DNA of 64,000 nt. Origin: Helopsaltes ochotensis (lineage: Eukaryota > Chordata > Aves > Passeriformes > Locustellidae). Location: contig VXBM01000342.1 of NCBI GenBank assembly GCA_013400155.1, forward strand, positions 234,200 through 298,199. The letters are read 5' to 3'. Both the position numbers and the translations under genes were made by a program. The first letter of the stretch is position 1. The number at the start of each line of letters is the position of its first letter. The notes below the pieces were generated by a model. It worked only from the letters and a program-made list of their open reading frames with translations. It was not told where the DNA came from and did no database searches. Below are positions 1 through 13,365 of this stretch, in pieces.

Positions 1-1032
1 CTCCTCGGTGATGTCACATGCAAACTAATGCAGAGTGATTTATGATGGCCTAATTATGTTTAAAACAACTCAAATCCAACTAGCTGAACCAAAGCCCAAA
101 GGAAATACAGGAAAGAACAATTACTAGGTCAGTCAAACATTTGTTGTCTTCTGGGTGGGAAAACATTCTCTGTGAAAACCAAATACTAACCATAAAACAA
201 GACATAATCAAAATCTGTGTTGAAGAAATAACCAGCTGTCATCATTGACATGCTCTGAGCATACACAAGTGGAATATCAACAACCAAGAAGGGAGTCCAG
301 AATTCTATTATGTAAAACATTCTGCACAGTAACTGAGCCCATGGAGGGAATAAAATGACAGAAAATGCTGACCCCCCAAACTGACCCTCCTCAGTAAAGC
401 ATTTTCCCTTTCACAACTAATATCTTCTGTCTTTAAATTGTTTCCCATTATGGATTACATTACATTTCCCTCACAAGATTCACACTTAAAATTTCAAACT
501 GGCAATCTTCACATACATCTCTTAAATACAAACATTTTGGTGACTGGTGGCATTTTGAGTTTCTTTGTTCTTTCTTGCATTATTCCATCATTCACACAAA
601 TCTTGTATCAATAATCATACATGACTTGAGAATACTGTGACACTTTAAAATGTGCTGTAATTGTAACAATCCATCTGGCAAAAGGTGAAAGCTTGAGATT
701 TCAGCAGCACAGGGTTAGAGCTCTCCTTATATCTGCAAGGGTTTCCATACTTCATCTATTCACTGCATAGGGAGAAAAGGAATGAAATCTCTAGTGAACA
801 ATTCTTGCAAAATTATACAGATAAAAACAGAACCATTTAGGCTTTGTAACTCCTTAGGAGAGGACTTATCTTTTTATCTTCAGCATTTCATTGATCCTCA
901 AAGCCATGAACTGAAAAGTGTGAAGTGCCTGTGATAGACACTGATTTGTTTCAAAGAAACAGCATCTTCGTGTGTTCACGAATTATGCAGAGATGAGCAG
1001 CTCATTCCTATATGTTTTCTGCATAATACGTG

Positions 1033-1054
1033 ACACAGATTCAACACAGATTCA
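1033..1054. repeat. 11 bp tandem duplication
   Basis: The unit acacagattca occurs twice, head to tail, without mismatch. It looks like a small replication-slippage duplication. No other function is visible. Confidence 0.8.
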
Positions 1055-2328
1055 AGAGGTGTAGAGCATGATCCAGGTGTTAGTTCAGACAACCCCCTAC
1101 AGTGTAGAAGCCATTATGCACCCTCCTCCCCTTGTGTTACTCATTTCCCTGGAATAACACAGTCACTGGAGAAACACAACAGACAGGAGACTGGTCACAG
1201 AAAATGTGGCAATAAACACATCAGGCACTGTATATTGTATAGCTGGAACAGTTGATATTTGTTTTGGCTTTTACATAGATATAGTTACAATGTACGAAGT
1301 GATCATAAATATTTTATGCGTACTATGCCTTTCCTTCTGAGAATATAAGTCTGACAGAAAGAATCTTGTGTTGATCTTTGTATCCTAATAAAAACAATGA
1401 CAAATTCCTCTTAAATATGCTTTTCTGTTGGCTAAAACACCCCATTTGACAAGATGAAGCACGGACTCTTTTCCTGATTGTAACAGCACTATTTCATAAA
1501 CAATCAATATCTGGAAAAAGCATTCCTGCAGTCAATTCTGCACAGGTTAATTAATTTCTATCAGCTGGATATCTGACTTCATCTACACAGACACAAAAAG
1601 CTTTTACCTGTTCTGTAAGGGTACAGAAAACTCCACAAAATGTTAAGTTCACTGGGCAGCCAAGGCTCTCCTTTCCGAGGGAAGCAGTCATGTACTGTGC
1701 CCTTCTCAATTGTAGTACATGTCAACTAGGCTCCAAGGAAAACTATACAAGAGCATCCACAGACTGTGCTGAGAAAGATCTGCCTTCACTTCAGAAAGTG
1801 ACACCTATTTTAACTCTTGCCCATGATTCTATTTATTGATGTGTTATGGGATTAACTAATGGTACCCTGGAGCTCCTCATAAGCATTAATTAATGTTTTG
1901 GGTAAGGAGCCAAATCAATTCTTTCCTTAGAAAATGTGGAGAAATAAAATGTTACTCCATAAAGTACTCCATAATGGCAGTGCTGTATTAATGAGTCATT
2001 CTTCCTCAGAGACCTAGTCTAAACAGAGAAAATACACTAGAAAACATGTTAATAAAAAAAGTTGTTGAACATGATTTTCCCCTTGGTGTAGACAAAGATG
2101 TCTGTGTTTAAAAATGTGTTGGCTGATCACAGGAGGATCCCAGGAGGAGCTGTTGGTTTACTGTCACATTTTAGAAGAAGTCTTTTGCATATCTACAGGA
2201 GGAGGTGGGTCATGCTCAACTTCTTAGGTATTAGTGTTCCTTAACAGATGCAACCCGTCAGTGTAGCACTGCTATCTGGAATTTCTGTCCAAAAAAGTGG
2301 GGTTTGGAACAGTGATTACCTGGCTTTC

Positions 2329-2377
2329 AAAAAAACAAAAAACCAAAAAACCAAAAAACCAAAAAAAACAAAAAAAG
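2329..2377. repeat. A-rich simple repeat, (A6CC)n-like
   Basis: Runs of five to eight A are separated by single or double C, giving an imperfect CCAAAAAA period of eight. It is a low-complexity microsatellite-like tract. It is not preceded by a recognisable retroposon body, so I do not read it as a poly(A) tail. Confidence 0.85.
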
Positions 2378-4894
2378 AATTTTAATCTTCAAGGTTTCAA
2401 GTAAAGATTCCTCAAAGGCAGGAGAATCACATCCTAGATATGTGGAAGACCAGGAGCTGGAAATGAGTGTTTCAGGCAGCATTTTGTCTAGATCAGCTTG
2501 TGCTCAGCCATAACCCCCTTCATGCTGGTGCTCAATTGCTCACATCAGAAAGTTTAAACTGCTCATCTTTGATGCTCACAATTCTTACTTAATATCTGAT
2601 GCATTTCACTGCTGCCTGCTCAGCTAGAGAGAACATTATTACCATATGGGAAACTGTGCAGTTCTATTGCAAATATAAACCAAATGTAATTGTAGTCTAT
2701 TATTTTTGCTGAGCTTGAAAATTGGGTTACAGCAATTAAGTGAATAAAGACAAACAATGGTATGCATCTTCTTAAATATTCTTCTTAAATTCAGTCATGC
2801 TCTGAATAAAAGATACTCAAACCTAAATTGTGATCTAAACCTGGGCACATGTGCACAAAGCTTTATACCTTTGGAAGGGCAAATTCCACCTTGAGATAAT
2901 ACATGCATGTACAAGTACTGGGAGGTTATTATAGTAATGATAAAACAATATTTGAAATTCAACATTCGTCAATAAGGAACACATTGAGAAAGTATTTGTC
3001 TTGCCTCGAGGATTTTGTTGGAAAAATGAAAAAAATAAATCCCCTAGAGATTATTCTTATCTTTTAGGTCCTTTTTTCTGACTTATTTTTATTGGATCTT
3101 TAGATTGATGACAAATGGTCCTATCAAGCAATCATAATTCCCTTTCACAGTAGTCCTACCATAGTATACACATTTTTTCAGTCTAACACACAGCCAAGCT
3201 GACACATGTTGATTCAGTGTGAGCGGGATAGTTGTAAATATGCCCATCAAAACCATGGATTCTCAATCAACAATGTCTACCTAACCTACATTTAGGAGAA
3301 TTCTGCAATATTTTATCAATGCATTTCTTGCCTCTGGGGCAAGATATCTAGCTTTAATGTTCAAAGCATGTATGCAAACTGCTCTAAATTTAGCACAAAT
3401 TTATTCATTGTTTGCTTTCTACAGCATTCAAGGCACAGTCAAATCAGGAAATTATGCTCATGCTCCCAGCAATAACCACATCTTTATACCTAATGTTCCC
3501 TAGAACACTGTTCTGTGAATCTCTTAACATGCTTCACTTAAACTGCTCAATGCTCATTTATATTCTGTAAGTACTGAGTAAAAACAAAGGCCATCTTTCA
3601 GTTTAATTTGATTTCTTATTTGCTGCATACTTCAAAATAAAAAAATTAAGTCCTTGTTTCACAGACCTACCAACTTGCCAGTGGCTTGACTGATACTTGT
3701 ATCTGCCATTAGAGAAATCTATGATGATTTAGAGGATCAAGTTAATTTTAAATTATGCATAGTTAACTATATTTATAGTAAGACTAGAAGGAATTGTCAA
3801 ATCAGCCAGCAAAAATCAGTGGCTTGTAACAAAGAATCTTCTAATAGAGCTACATGTCTTTGGAAGAAATGTTCTTCCAGACTCCAATAGCATATACTGG
3901 TTTGACAGGGATGCAGTTCCAACTGCACTACTCACACAGAGCCTTTCTGAGGCAAAATGCTATGTAGAAATGTTCTTTGCATGGTAAGACACACAAAATT
4001 TGCATTTATGATATAGTCAAAAATACCATTTTAGAATTCTATACTTTTCACACATTCACCTGATTTTAAATACCAAAGCTGCTCCAGTGAGGCTAAATAT
4101 CATTGAGGGTTTGATCTTGCAGTCAAACAAGGTGACATTCAGGTACTGACACAAAATATAATGGAGCAAAATGCAGCACTCAAAAAACCCCAAGTATTTC
4201 CTTCAAGTTCCTAAATTTTATTAATGCAATATAGAATGGATTACCAGAGTTTAGCATTTAGAATGTAACAGGAATTAGATTAATTTTAACTATCATTTAA
4301 ATTCATACTTAAAAATAGTAATAAAACATTAAGATATCAAACAATTAAAAAAAATACACTGAGTTGGATTCACAAATACTTCTGTGCAGAGTCTCTTTTT
4401 CCAAAATGACTAGCAATAAAAAGTTGTTTATATAGCTAAACAATTTTTTCTTTAGTCTTTCTGATGCTATATTAGTGTTAAAACTTTGTGTAATAAAATA
4501 AACACTTGCAGTTTACAAACTTCAGTATCTGAGTCTCTAGACACAAGTGAAAGGCTATATATTGTGCAAATTCTCCATAAATTTTTCAGCAAGTATTACA
4601 GGCTATTATGTCACTCAGATATGACGAATTCTTTCCTTCATGTGTGTCTGAACTGGATGTTTTTTAAACCTTGACTGAAGGGACCACTGAGGTCACTGCT
4701 GGGTTACATGACGTTTGTGTCACTACAGCTTCAGATATATCAATGCATATTGAATCAATATTCCTGCAACAAAAATGTGTAACTGATATTTTCGTTGCTG
4801 CTAGAAGTAAAATGCTTCTCAGTAAACTTGTTTGCATAAGAAGTTTGCCCATTCATACGTCCCAGAGCTGTTGTAATCTTCATTGCTAATGCTG

Positions 4895-5215
4895 ATCTAA
4901 GAGCATGGACATTATTTTATTTCTTGACACATTTAAAGTTCTCTAATGAATAAAGCAAACAGCTTATGGCTGCTTGGACTGTCACTCGATTGCCCTGGAG
5001 GGTTTTAATGTCTCTAAAATAGGCCTCCTAGTTTGTATTTAACTACCTTGCCCACAGAGGTCTGAGGGGTAGAGCAGATCAAAGATGTGCTGGCAACATA
5101 AAAAGCAGCTGTCCTTCATTTACCTTTAATTAGCTACATCTGACCAGATTCTTTATGGCCTCTTTGTCACACATTCAACAGTCTATAAGCCTTCTGACCT
5201 GTCCTTAAGGACTCT
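4895..5215. promoter_or_regulatory. Candidate conserved noncoding/enhancer-like block
   Basis: This block is less AT-biased than its surroundings and packs several complete transcription-factor core sites into about 60 bp: AGATCAAAG (TCF/LEF type) at 5076-5084, CAGCTG (E-box) at 5106-5111 and TAATTA (homeodomain core) at 5127-5132. Seeing the motifs is direct; calling it an enhancer is inference, since such cores are common by chance. No open frame explains the composition. Confidence 0.3.
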
Positions 5216-7430
5216 ACCATTACAAGAGTTTCAACAAAATGCAAATTAAAAATATGAGATACGGATCTTTGAAAAAATATTTGGTCTCACTATAGAAATA
5301 CTACCTAAGGCATTAGTATTTTGGATTTATCTGCAAAATTTCTCAGAATTTGGAGTGTCAAAATGGAATCGACCCTGAGCTTAGATTAGCTATTTATGGT
5401 TCACTGTGTACTACTCAACATTGCAGTGAATATATTTCACACAACAAGGAATCCTACAGAGAATGGAAAGCCAAGCACATGCCTCTTTGGCTAGGACACA
5501 AAGTTGCTCTTGCAGCAGCTGCGGCACTCACTGTAAAGGAAGTACATACCTAGCCCCCCACCCTTGCCCTTTTTTACCTCTGCTTTGCACAGAATGCACA
5601 ATATCCCAATATCCAGTGGGATTTTGAAAGTTCTGTTCCTGTTGCAGGATCAGTAAGCAGTTCGTGTACATTACAGCCTTATAGTCAGGGTGCACTGAAA
5701 GCTTGTATCATCAAACTAAGGCCCTTATAGAATAAAAAAAGCTGTTTATCACAGCGGCTGGAGTGTATGCTAAATGACTCAAGTTATTGGTACTTGATCA
5801 CAGGTCATTATATTAACACAGTGAGATAGACATCTTCAAATTACCTGGGTTTTGGGTTAGGTCCTTTCACAAAGGATTAACTAACAAAAGAAAAATATAT
5901 CAAAGATATATACCAAGTAGAAGAGTTTCAAAAATTGACTCTGTGTCTAAACTATCCCTTTTCATCTTTCTCTGTACTTCATAATCTTTCTTTTTGTTTT
6001 TTCAGAATTACAACCTTTCAGGCTTCCCTTGGAAACTTTTAGTTAATCACATCTCCAAACAAATTAGTACGCTGTCCAAAGAATTTGTGGTCAGGTACAC
6101 CACCAACCAAATAACCTGCCTCAATGAATGTACATCAGCTAGCAGGTGTGGCTGGAAGTCTCATTCTTCAAAAAAAGACTTTACTATGAACAGTACACCG
6201 AAGCAACTTTCTCCCCAAGACTGTGAAGCTCGAGGGATTACTGTTACACCTCGACCTTACTCTCACAAAGCTCTTTTTAGTACACAGTGTACATGTCCTG
6301 TACATAGTTCTTGACCCAGTGTACAGCTGACACACTTATTCATCATTTATTACAAAAGCATGCATCTTTCCTCTCTCATTCAAAAGAGCTTATTTTAACC
6401 AGGAGTCAAATCTATTTCCATATATAATTAAAGGAGAAACATGCATGAATAAATAAAATTAGAGAACTTAAAACCCAATTAAACTTGCTTACTTTTGTCC
6501 CATGATTTCTAAAGTTAACAATAACTAAACAGTTATTAACAAGATGTGGATTTTTTCCGTGGTTTTTTACCACCAGTATAAAGACATATCGAAGTACACA
6601 GATGTATGAACAATGAAATGAGAGTACCAGTTTCAGTTCAGGTGAAGAAAGCAAATAGAGATATGCATAGTAATGCTGAATGTGTAATATAAATAATGGT
6701 AATTTGCCATGTACTAATCCATGTTACACTGAAAATAAATCACCCTTCACTGGGCCACTCTGGGAATTCCAAGAATATTACCACTTCAAAGTACTTACAT
6801 AATGTATTATAAAAACTTCTTTTTCTTCCGAATCAACAAAAATAAATATTTATTCTGGGTAAAAATATCTAAACAGTGTAAAAAACCTGTAAAAATTTTG
6901 TTTAAAATATACATTCAAGACATAGTACAATGACTGTTTGAGACCCTTAGAGCAGTTGGCTTTAGAATGGCTGCTCAAGTGAACAATATTACAGATATGC
7001 AGAAGTGCAAAAAAATGTATTGTGAAGTGCCTTAGTCTGGGGGAAACCATGCAGTCACAATGTGACCAGCTATCCTAGGTTGAGGTCTCACTCGTTTTCT
7101 TCACTAAACTTCAATGGTTTCAATTTCCTGCTTTTATGAGTAGAAATGTTTAAGAAATATCAAAGGAGGAATAATTCCTGTTTGCAAACTTTCTTTTGTT
7201 CAAGATCTATGAATAATATTTTAGACAAAATATACTACAAAATAAAGTATATATGCTGTAAAATACTACTTGTGACTATAAATATATGTTGCAAATCAGT
7301 GATTTTATATGAAAATATATGAAATTTGGCAAAAATAATAGCAAACTTTTCATCAGGGGAAAGCTCATTATTGAATGGCCATTGCCTGGAAAATGAGACA
7401 ACTGACCACAAAAAAGAGCAAAAATTCCAG

Positions 7431-7452
7431 AATTAGTTTATAATTAGTTTAT
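7431..7452. repeat. 11 bp tandem duplication
   Basis: The unit aattagtttat is present twice in direct tandem without mismatch. It is a small slippage-type duplication in AT-rich unique DNA. Confidence 0.8.
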
Positions 7453-9876
7453 AACGACATATAGGTTTGAACAATTGCTGTACCTTAACATATCAAACTG
7501 TGTTCATTTTAGTTTTGTAAAGTGGCTTTCTAGCACTCTTTGCTAATCTGTATTTGAATCAGTTATGAAAATAAGTTTTGATTCCCATCAAGATAGCTGA
7601 AGAGCTTTTTCCAAACTCTTCACTAGTTGCTGCAATATAAATGGAACCATCCATGATTTTTTTCCACTTGCTGGGAAGCAACTCCGTAGCTGATAAGGCT
7701 TTATAAAATTTTTATGAAAACCTCAACTAGTTTTAGTTCCCTATCTACTGGAAAGATTTATAAACCAAAAGTATAGGGAAACTAATATCGTACAAATGTT
7801 CTAGCTCCATTCCAGATGGCTACTGAAAAACTCCCTTCAAACAGACTCTTTTACTGTTTAATAATGAACACTACTTAAAAGCAAATTTAAGACAATGTTT
7901 TGTCCCATTTCAACTGCTATAATTTAGACTACTAAAAACATTTTCACAACAGAGTTTCTTCATATTTTACACACCCCAAAAAATACTTAATTTTTTAGAA
8001 AAGCAAATATTAAGGATCCAAAAGTTTATATTTTCACCCAGTGTTTGAATATTCCTGAGATTTTAAAATACATTTTTGTTGGGGTTTTAGTTTTTTTCAG
8101 TAGTTGTAACATTACACATTGACAAAAGAACATGCTGCTTTCAAAAGTAAGTTGACGTGTTGTCAGTTTAAGGTTTGGGTTTTCATTAAGAAATTTGTAC
8201 TTATTTGCAGGCAGTTCTCAGCAATTTCCTCATACTTTACACAGGTAACTAGAAATTGAATATTTTTGCAGTACAAAAAAACCCCCAGAACTCATCTTTG
8301 ATCTGCTGCTATCCAAACTATCCACTGAAGTTGTAACTTTTTCTTTTTTTTTCCCTATAATTGAGACAAGATCAAATTCCAAAATGTCTTAAGAAGAATA
8401 CTCAAACTTTATGTATCCAAGTAAAATAGTATTGTGATATGCATAGTTCTGCAAAGAGATCAAAAACTAGATGCATCTTTCTTTTTCTTCTCCAATGTCC
8501 CACCAATACTAAGAACACCCACTATAGGACTGAAATATAAAAATCATCTCAAACACAAGATGCTTTATCTATTAAGATATGCAAGACTGAATCCCCTGCT
8601 TATTAAAATGGAAGCATTTTCTTAATATTTCAGAGAAGTTCTATAGGTACACTAGAAGGAACCAGATTCTTGGTGTCAAGTCAACTAGAACACAATTATC
8701 AATTATCAAGTATCTGTGGACAGAATAAAAAAATATAAATTATTTTCTTGAGTGTGACCTGTATACAAAATTATGTCAAATATTCTAAATATACTGCATG
8801 CATTTTTTGTTGAATTCTATGTTGTGGCAACAGGTGATGACAGCACCACTATTATGTGTTATTTTAGCAGTCACTGGTCTTCCCAGTATTTTTCACCACT
8901 CCCATCTGCTGGCAGTATATCATGGCAAAGATTCAAGAGAAATCCACTATGAAGCTGATTGTTAACTGGGAAATGTCAACATGCAAAGCCATGTTTAGAA
9001 TTAAACTGTCTTTAACATTTTCAGGTGCCCACACCCTCTCTTCTTTCCAAACCTTAATTACATCAGCAACTTGACAGCATTAAAAAAACCAAACCAAAAC
9101 AAAAATGCAAAGAAAAAGTAGAAGAGAAAAAGGTGTAGCTCTATTTAACGCAAAGATAGAGCAATAATCCTCCAACAGAGGCTAGTAACACTGAACTTGC
9201 CAAGAGAGAAATATCTTAAAAAAATAAATACCACCAGTTAAGAAGGAATAATTTTACACTAAATGTATGTGGACTTAGCACCACTGACTATAATGTTATA
9301 AATTTTGAACTTCTTCCTTTGGGAAAATATCTGATTTTTGTTGGTCAGTAACTATGTTCGTAACTGAATTCTTAAGGATCTTTTCTCACAGAAGATGCAT
9401 TTTCTCCACTAATCGTTTTAAAAAGAGATTTTCTTTTTTTCAGAACAAAATGAACCCGCAAAACAAGCAAGGATGCTATAATCCTCTTGTTGATTTCTTT
9501 AATACACGCTCTAATCACTGACAGTGGTCAGTTAACCGTCATGTAAAAAAGGATAACTCTTAAGTCTCGACGCAGCTATGGTACCCAGTAGAGGGTTGTT
9601 GTAACTGAATAAACTGCTTCTGCCATGGTGTGGTGGGCCACACTACTTTTGATGCTAATAAAAAAGCTCTATATCCCTTAAGTTATTTCCATACTCCCCC
9701 AGCAAAAATATGCGTGTCAGAGCCAAGTAGTGTAATGCAAGCAGCATCTGAAAAGTGTTCTACAGATCCAAATTTCTGGCATCTGAACAGTGGATATCCT
9801 GAAATGTGCACTTCAAAGTCAATTCATTGCTCAAATCTCTCCTCTCCACACCATCAAGCCACCCTCCTCTCACAAT

Positions 9877-9930
9877 AAAACAAACAAACAAACAAACAAA
9901 CAAACAAACAAACAAACAAACAAACAAACA
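9877..9930. repeat. (AAAC)n microsatellite
   Basis: About 13.5 perfect copies of AAAC (read CAAA or TTTG in other phases) cover 54 bases. The overlapping open frames with Lys-Gln-Thr-Asn repeats are translations of this microsatellite, not genes. The length and purity make it a likely polymorphic locus. Confidence 0.97.
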
Positions 9931-11369
9931 GGAAAATCAGAGTTCCTGTATACTGGCAAGCTCAAGTGTTGTCCTGTTCACAAACTGTGAAAATTAGGAA
10001 TAAACAGACCTGCAAGATCCACCCTTTGAGAATCAAAACCAGTTTGTGTGCTTGCAGAAAGCAAATGCTGATATATGCTTCTTCTATATTATGATATCAA
10101 AGAAGCAAAATTCCCTGCAACGTTCTTAAGATAGAGCATTTGCATTTTACATTATTATTAGAGTACTGTGACTAATAGACCCAACTAATTAATTTAATTC
10201 CTTTTGCTACCTTCTTATATCTATATTTGGAAATAATTTAACACAATTGAAAAGAATGACAAGACTCCAAAATACCTCAATTACATACGTTTTTAGTTAA
10301 AACCAGACTTTGTCTTATCCTTTCATTTGGACTCCTTTTGCTTGTTAGGGTTTGGAGAATGCTTGGTGAACTGACAGCAGAGCAGACAGCTTTCACTGAA
10401 AAGATAGGGAATAGGGATTTTTGTGAAGAGAGAAAAATAAGTTTGTTTTCTTATTTTCCTGAACTGCCAGAGAACATAGCCTACTCTGCTTTAGAGCTAA
10501 TTCTCTGATCAGTTTTGATGTGATATGAATGAAAAAGACATGCTATAGCTTTTGAGGCACTGTGCAGCTCATCTAACACTGTTGCATCACACCACTGGCA
10601 AACAGCACAGCATCGTGGATTCTACATGGACTGCTGGGTGAGACTAAGGTCTGATTAAAGCATAGTTCCATAATGTAGAGGAGTTTTGCAGTGTCAGGAA
10701 GCCGCTGTTATCATCTATATATGGTATTTGTCTCAGAGTTCCCTGCTTACACAGTTCTTTGCAAGTTCTGGCACTCAGCCACATATAGTGTTGGCAGTAC
10801 GTAGACTTAGAAGTCCAAAGACTGGCCACCCTTTACAGGGAAAGGGGGAAAAAAAAGCTAATTTATGACAGCAAGAGGTTGTAATAGGAGGAAGGCATGG
10901 AAAAGTTCTGGGACTTGAAGAAAGAAAACGCAATTCAGCAATGTCAGACAGCGTTTGCGTATGAAATCTCACAGAAAAAAACAGTGGTGCAGTTTTGGTC
11001 AAAAGCCACACGTGAAACTGCATGTAGTGAACTGAGGCAAACACCAACACAGGCTGAAGCAAGACTCCCAATGTCCACACTCAGTTATGTAGAAGCTGGA
11101 AGCTTTCTACTGATGAAGACAATGTCAGGGCAGCAGCTTCAGAAAATGCTTTAAACAGACACTTGCTCATTGACTGTCCTTAAGCACAAGTGTGTAACTG
11201 CAACACTGAAAATTCAATCTGTAACACAGAGCATTCTTGCTGCAGTACTGATGACAACTATTAGTGATATAAATTTTTTTCTGTTATTTTCTTTTGTGCT
11301 TTTGTGCACTGGTTATTTTTGTTTTTCATGAAATCATGGCATAATTTAATTTGGCAGGGACCTCTGTTT
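9931..11369. other. Unique noncoding DNA
   Basis: There is no recognised gene or repeat. A moderately GC-richer stretch at about 10.6-11.15 kb gives overlapping open frames on both strands (up to 101 codons). None shows a known domain, a signal peptide or a repeated motif, and the both-strand pattern is typical of chance open frames. Confidence 0.6.
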
Positions 11370-11652
11370 ACTCCATTTAGCTTAACATTATAAGCTGGTC
11401 TGCTCCACTCTGGTGCTATCAACAGTATTGCTTCCCATGCAACATCAGTGGCTGCCAGGTGGACATTGCACCACTGATTACAACTCCAACAGACCAGCAG
11501 TCCAGTCAATTTTTCACTCAGTGGCCACTGGTCCAGCTCACAACTCACCAACATTGTGACAATGAGTCTACAGGAGACTGTGTTAAACATCTTACTGAAG
11601 TCAGAGTATGCAACAGCCAGTGTCCTCCCCTTGTACACAAAGCAAGGGCATG
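11370..11652 (-). mobile_element. Degraded CR1 ORF2 reverse-transcriptase fragment
   Basis: Reading the minus strand, an open frame spanning 11261-11656 contains AYSDFSKMFNTVS. This matches the DFSKAFDTVSH-type block of LINE/CR1 reverse transcriptases that carries the first catalytic aspartate region. It is followed by a divergent stretch with LDQW at the expected spacing and a DNA segment resembling the CR1 region before the PQGSVLGP block, but the latter is destroyed here. The frame is old and non-functional: substitutions replace key residues, and no YADD box or upstream endonuclease was seen nearby. The open reading frame continues past the recognisable part into unique sequence, so its length is not meaningful. 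Assignment to CR1 rather than another LINE clade rests on the avian context and the DFSK block. Confidence 0.65.
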
Positions 11653-12305
11653 TCATTAATGGAAGATTTTTTAATGTAAAAATTGGGAGACCAAAGACTT
11701 AGTTATGCAGATTGCTTTGAGAACAGATGCAATCTTGTTACTAATGGGAATAGTCTTTCACGTGCTTAAATAAAATCAGGCCTTTAGTATATTTGCTCTT
11801 ATTTCATTTGTGATTTGGTTCTAACAGTTAGATATAACTTAAAGAACTCTTTAAAACAAACTAGAAGTAATTTAGTGAAGTGTATTAATGTAATTGTGGG
11901 ATACACAGGCTCTGACTTCTATCAATCTTAGGGTCACAAATCACTGAAAAAAATGTTCACTATAACAGAGCAAATCTTACATTTTAATTAGGGCAAACAC
12001 ATAACTTAAATCTTGGAGTTGTGTTTGGTTTTAATTTCCAAATCCCTCTTCTCTCTGTATGCAATATATATTTGGCATTTTTCATCCTCCACTTCTGTCT
12101 ATATATGGCATGACAGATCCAGATAAAGAGAAACATCAAGTTACAAAACATGAAAATTCTGTAAGACTTGAAAAAGCAGGAAATGACAGTTTGAAAACTT
12201 TGAAATTAGCAGGCACAGAGAACAGATTTTAATATTTAATTGTTTTGATATTCCCTCTATTCCACATTCACAGCTTAATGCTGCAGATACTTTAAGTAAG
12301 CTACT

Positions 12306-12391
12306 TGATCTGGTGGAAGGTGTCCCTGCCCCATGGCAGAGGAGTTAGAACTAGATGATCTTTAAGGTCCCTTCCAATTCTATGGTTAATC
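12306..12391 (+). mobile_element. CR1 retroposon 3' end fragment
   Basis: This stretch shows the typical avian CR1 3' end: 'tggaaggtgtccctgcc', a 'catggcag' core, 'agatgatctttaaggtccc' and 'ttccaa' before a degraded 'ttctatgg' tail. Only the last ~85 bp survive, a severe 5' truncation as is usual for CR1. It is noncoding. Confidence 0.9.
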
Positions 12392-13365
12392 TGTAGGTTA
12401 GATGTTCCTTTCTTGGAGAGCCTATGAGTATAAAATTAGTCTGTTCATTCAGAGCTAATTCCAAGAATTCATTCTTGCAGGAACCATAGAAGTCCTTTAG
12501 AAGACTCCCTCCAGGAGCCCTGAACTCTGGAACTATTCCACTAGGAAAGTCTGTGAGACAGCAGCCCTGCACTACTGAGCTGCAGGAGAGAATTGAAACT
12601 TGATACTTAAACTGGAGAGGATATCATCTGTGTAGCTAATTAACACTGGTTTTATGGTATATGTATAAGCACATGAATAAACACTTTGAATGTGTTGCAT
12701 GGTCCTTAATTTATAAATGATCTAGATTGCAACTTTTATTTGGTTCCCTACCATGAGACCCCATAAAGAAAACTTCAGTTTTCCTCCAAAATAATGGCTA
12801 GTGCCTCTACACCTGACTGTAATCATTTTAGAAGCCTGTACTGAAAAGCAACCCAGTTCTGACTACAAATGTAGGGAAAAAAAGGACTTTTTCCTTTTAA
12901 ATGGAAAGCTATTCAGAGGAAAGCAATACACCTTTCTGAACTATCACAGTCTGATTTAAACAACAGCATTAATCCACTTAATTTGTTACTAAAGCACTCC
13001 TCCTCAGATAAACAAACAAGCATCTGCTATCACTTTAAAAATAGTAGAAATTTTGAAGAAGCTAAAAGTGCAGCAAACAGCAATCTTTCTTTTAACTTAT
13101 GTAGAGTGTGTTTTTCAAAGCTCAACATTATCAAGTGCTATCACAACCAGAAAGATTTTTTTTTTCTCTCTCTTATGAACTAAACCATTAGGACATTTTC
13201 TCATTAAACAGCCTTTGAATAGTGATTTGCCATGGATATCATCATGTTTCAGAGTCAAAGCTCAGATGTTAAGTTTTGCATCTCTGTAGAGCAATGTTGA
13301 ATCTGTGCTATACAGTAGACATCTGCATAGAACACAAACACTAATCAAAACAATATTCCTGCATG

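Larger units (their letters stand above)
1..9876. other. Unique AT-rich noncoding DNA
   Basis: No host gene, RNA gene or clear transposon was recognised here apart from the small items listed separately (A-rich repeat near 2.35 kb, short tandem duplications at 1.04 and 7.44 kb, a motif-dense block at 4.9-5.2 kb and an acceptor-like site near 6.0 kb). Open frames are at most about 106 codons, carry no recognisable domain, and start or stop without splice or Kozak context that would make them convincing. The composition is AT-rich, as in an avian gene desert or a long intron. Confidence 0.7.

Noticed and set aside
9790..9997. Open frames with KQTN repeats
   Set aside because: They are translations of the (AAAC)n microsatellite.
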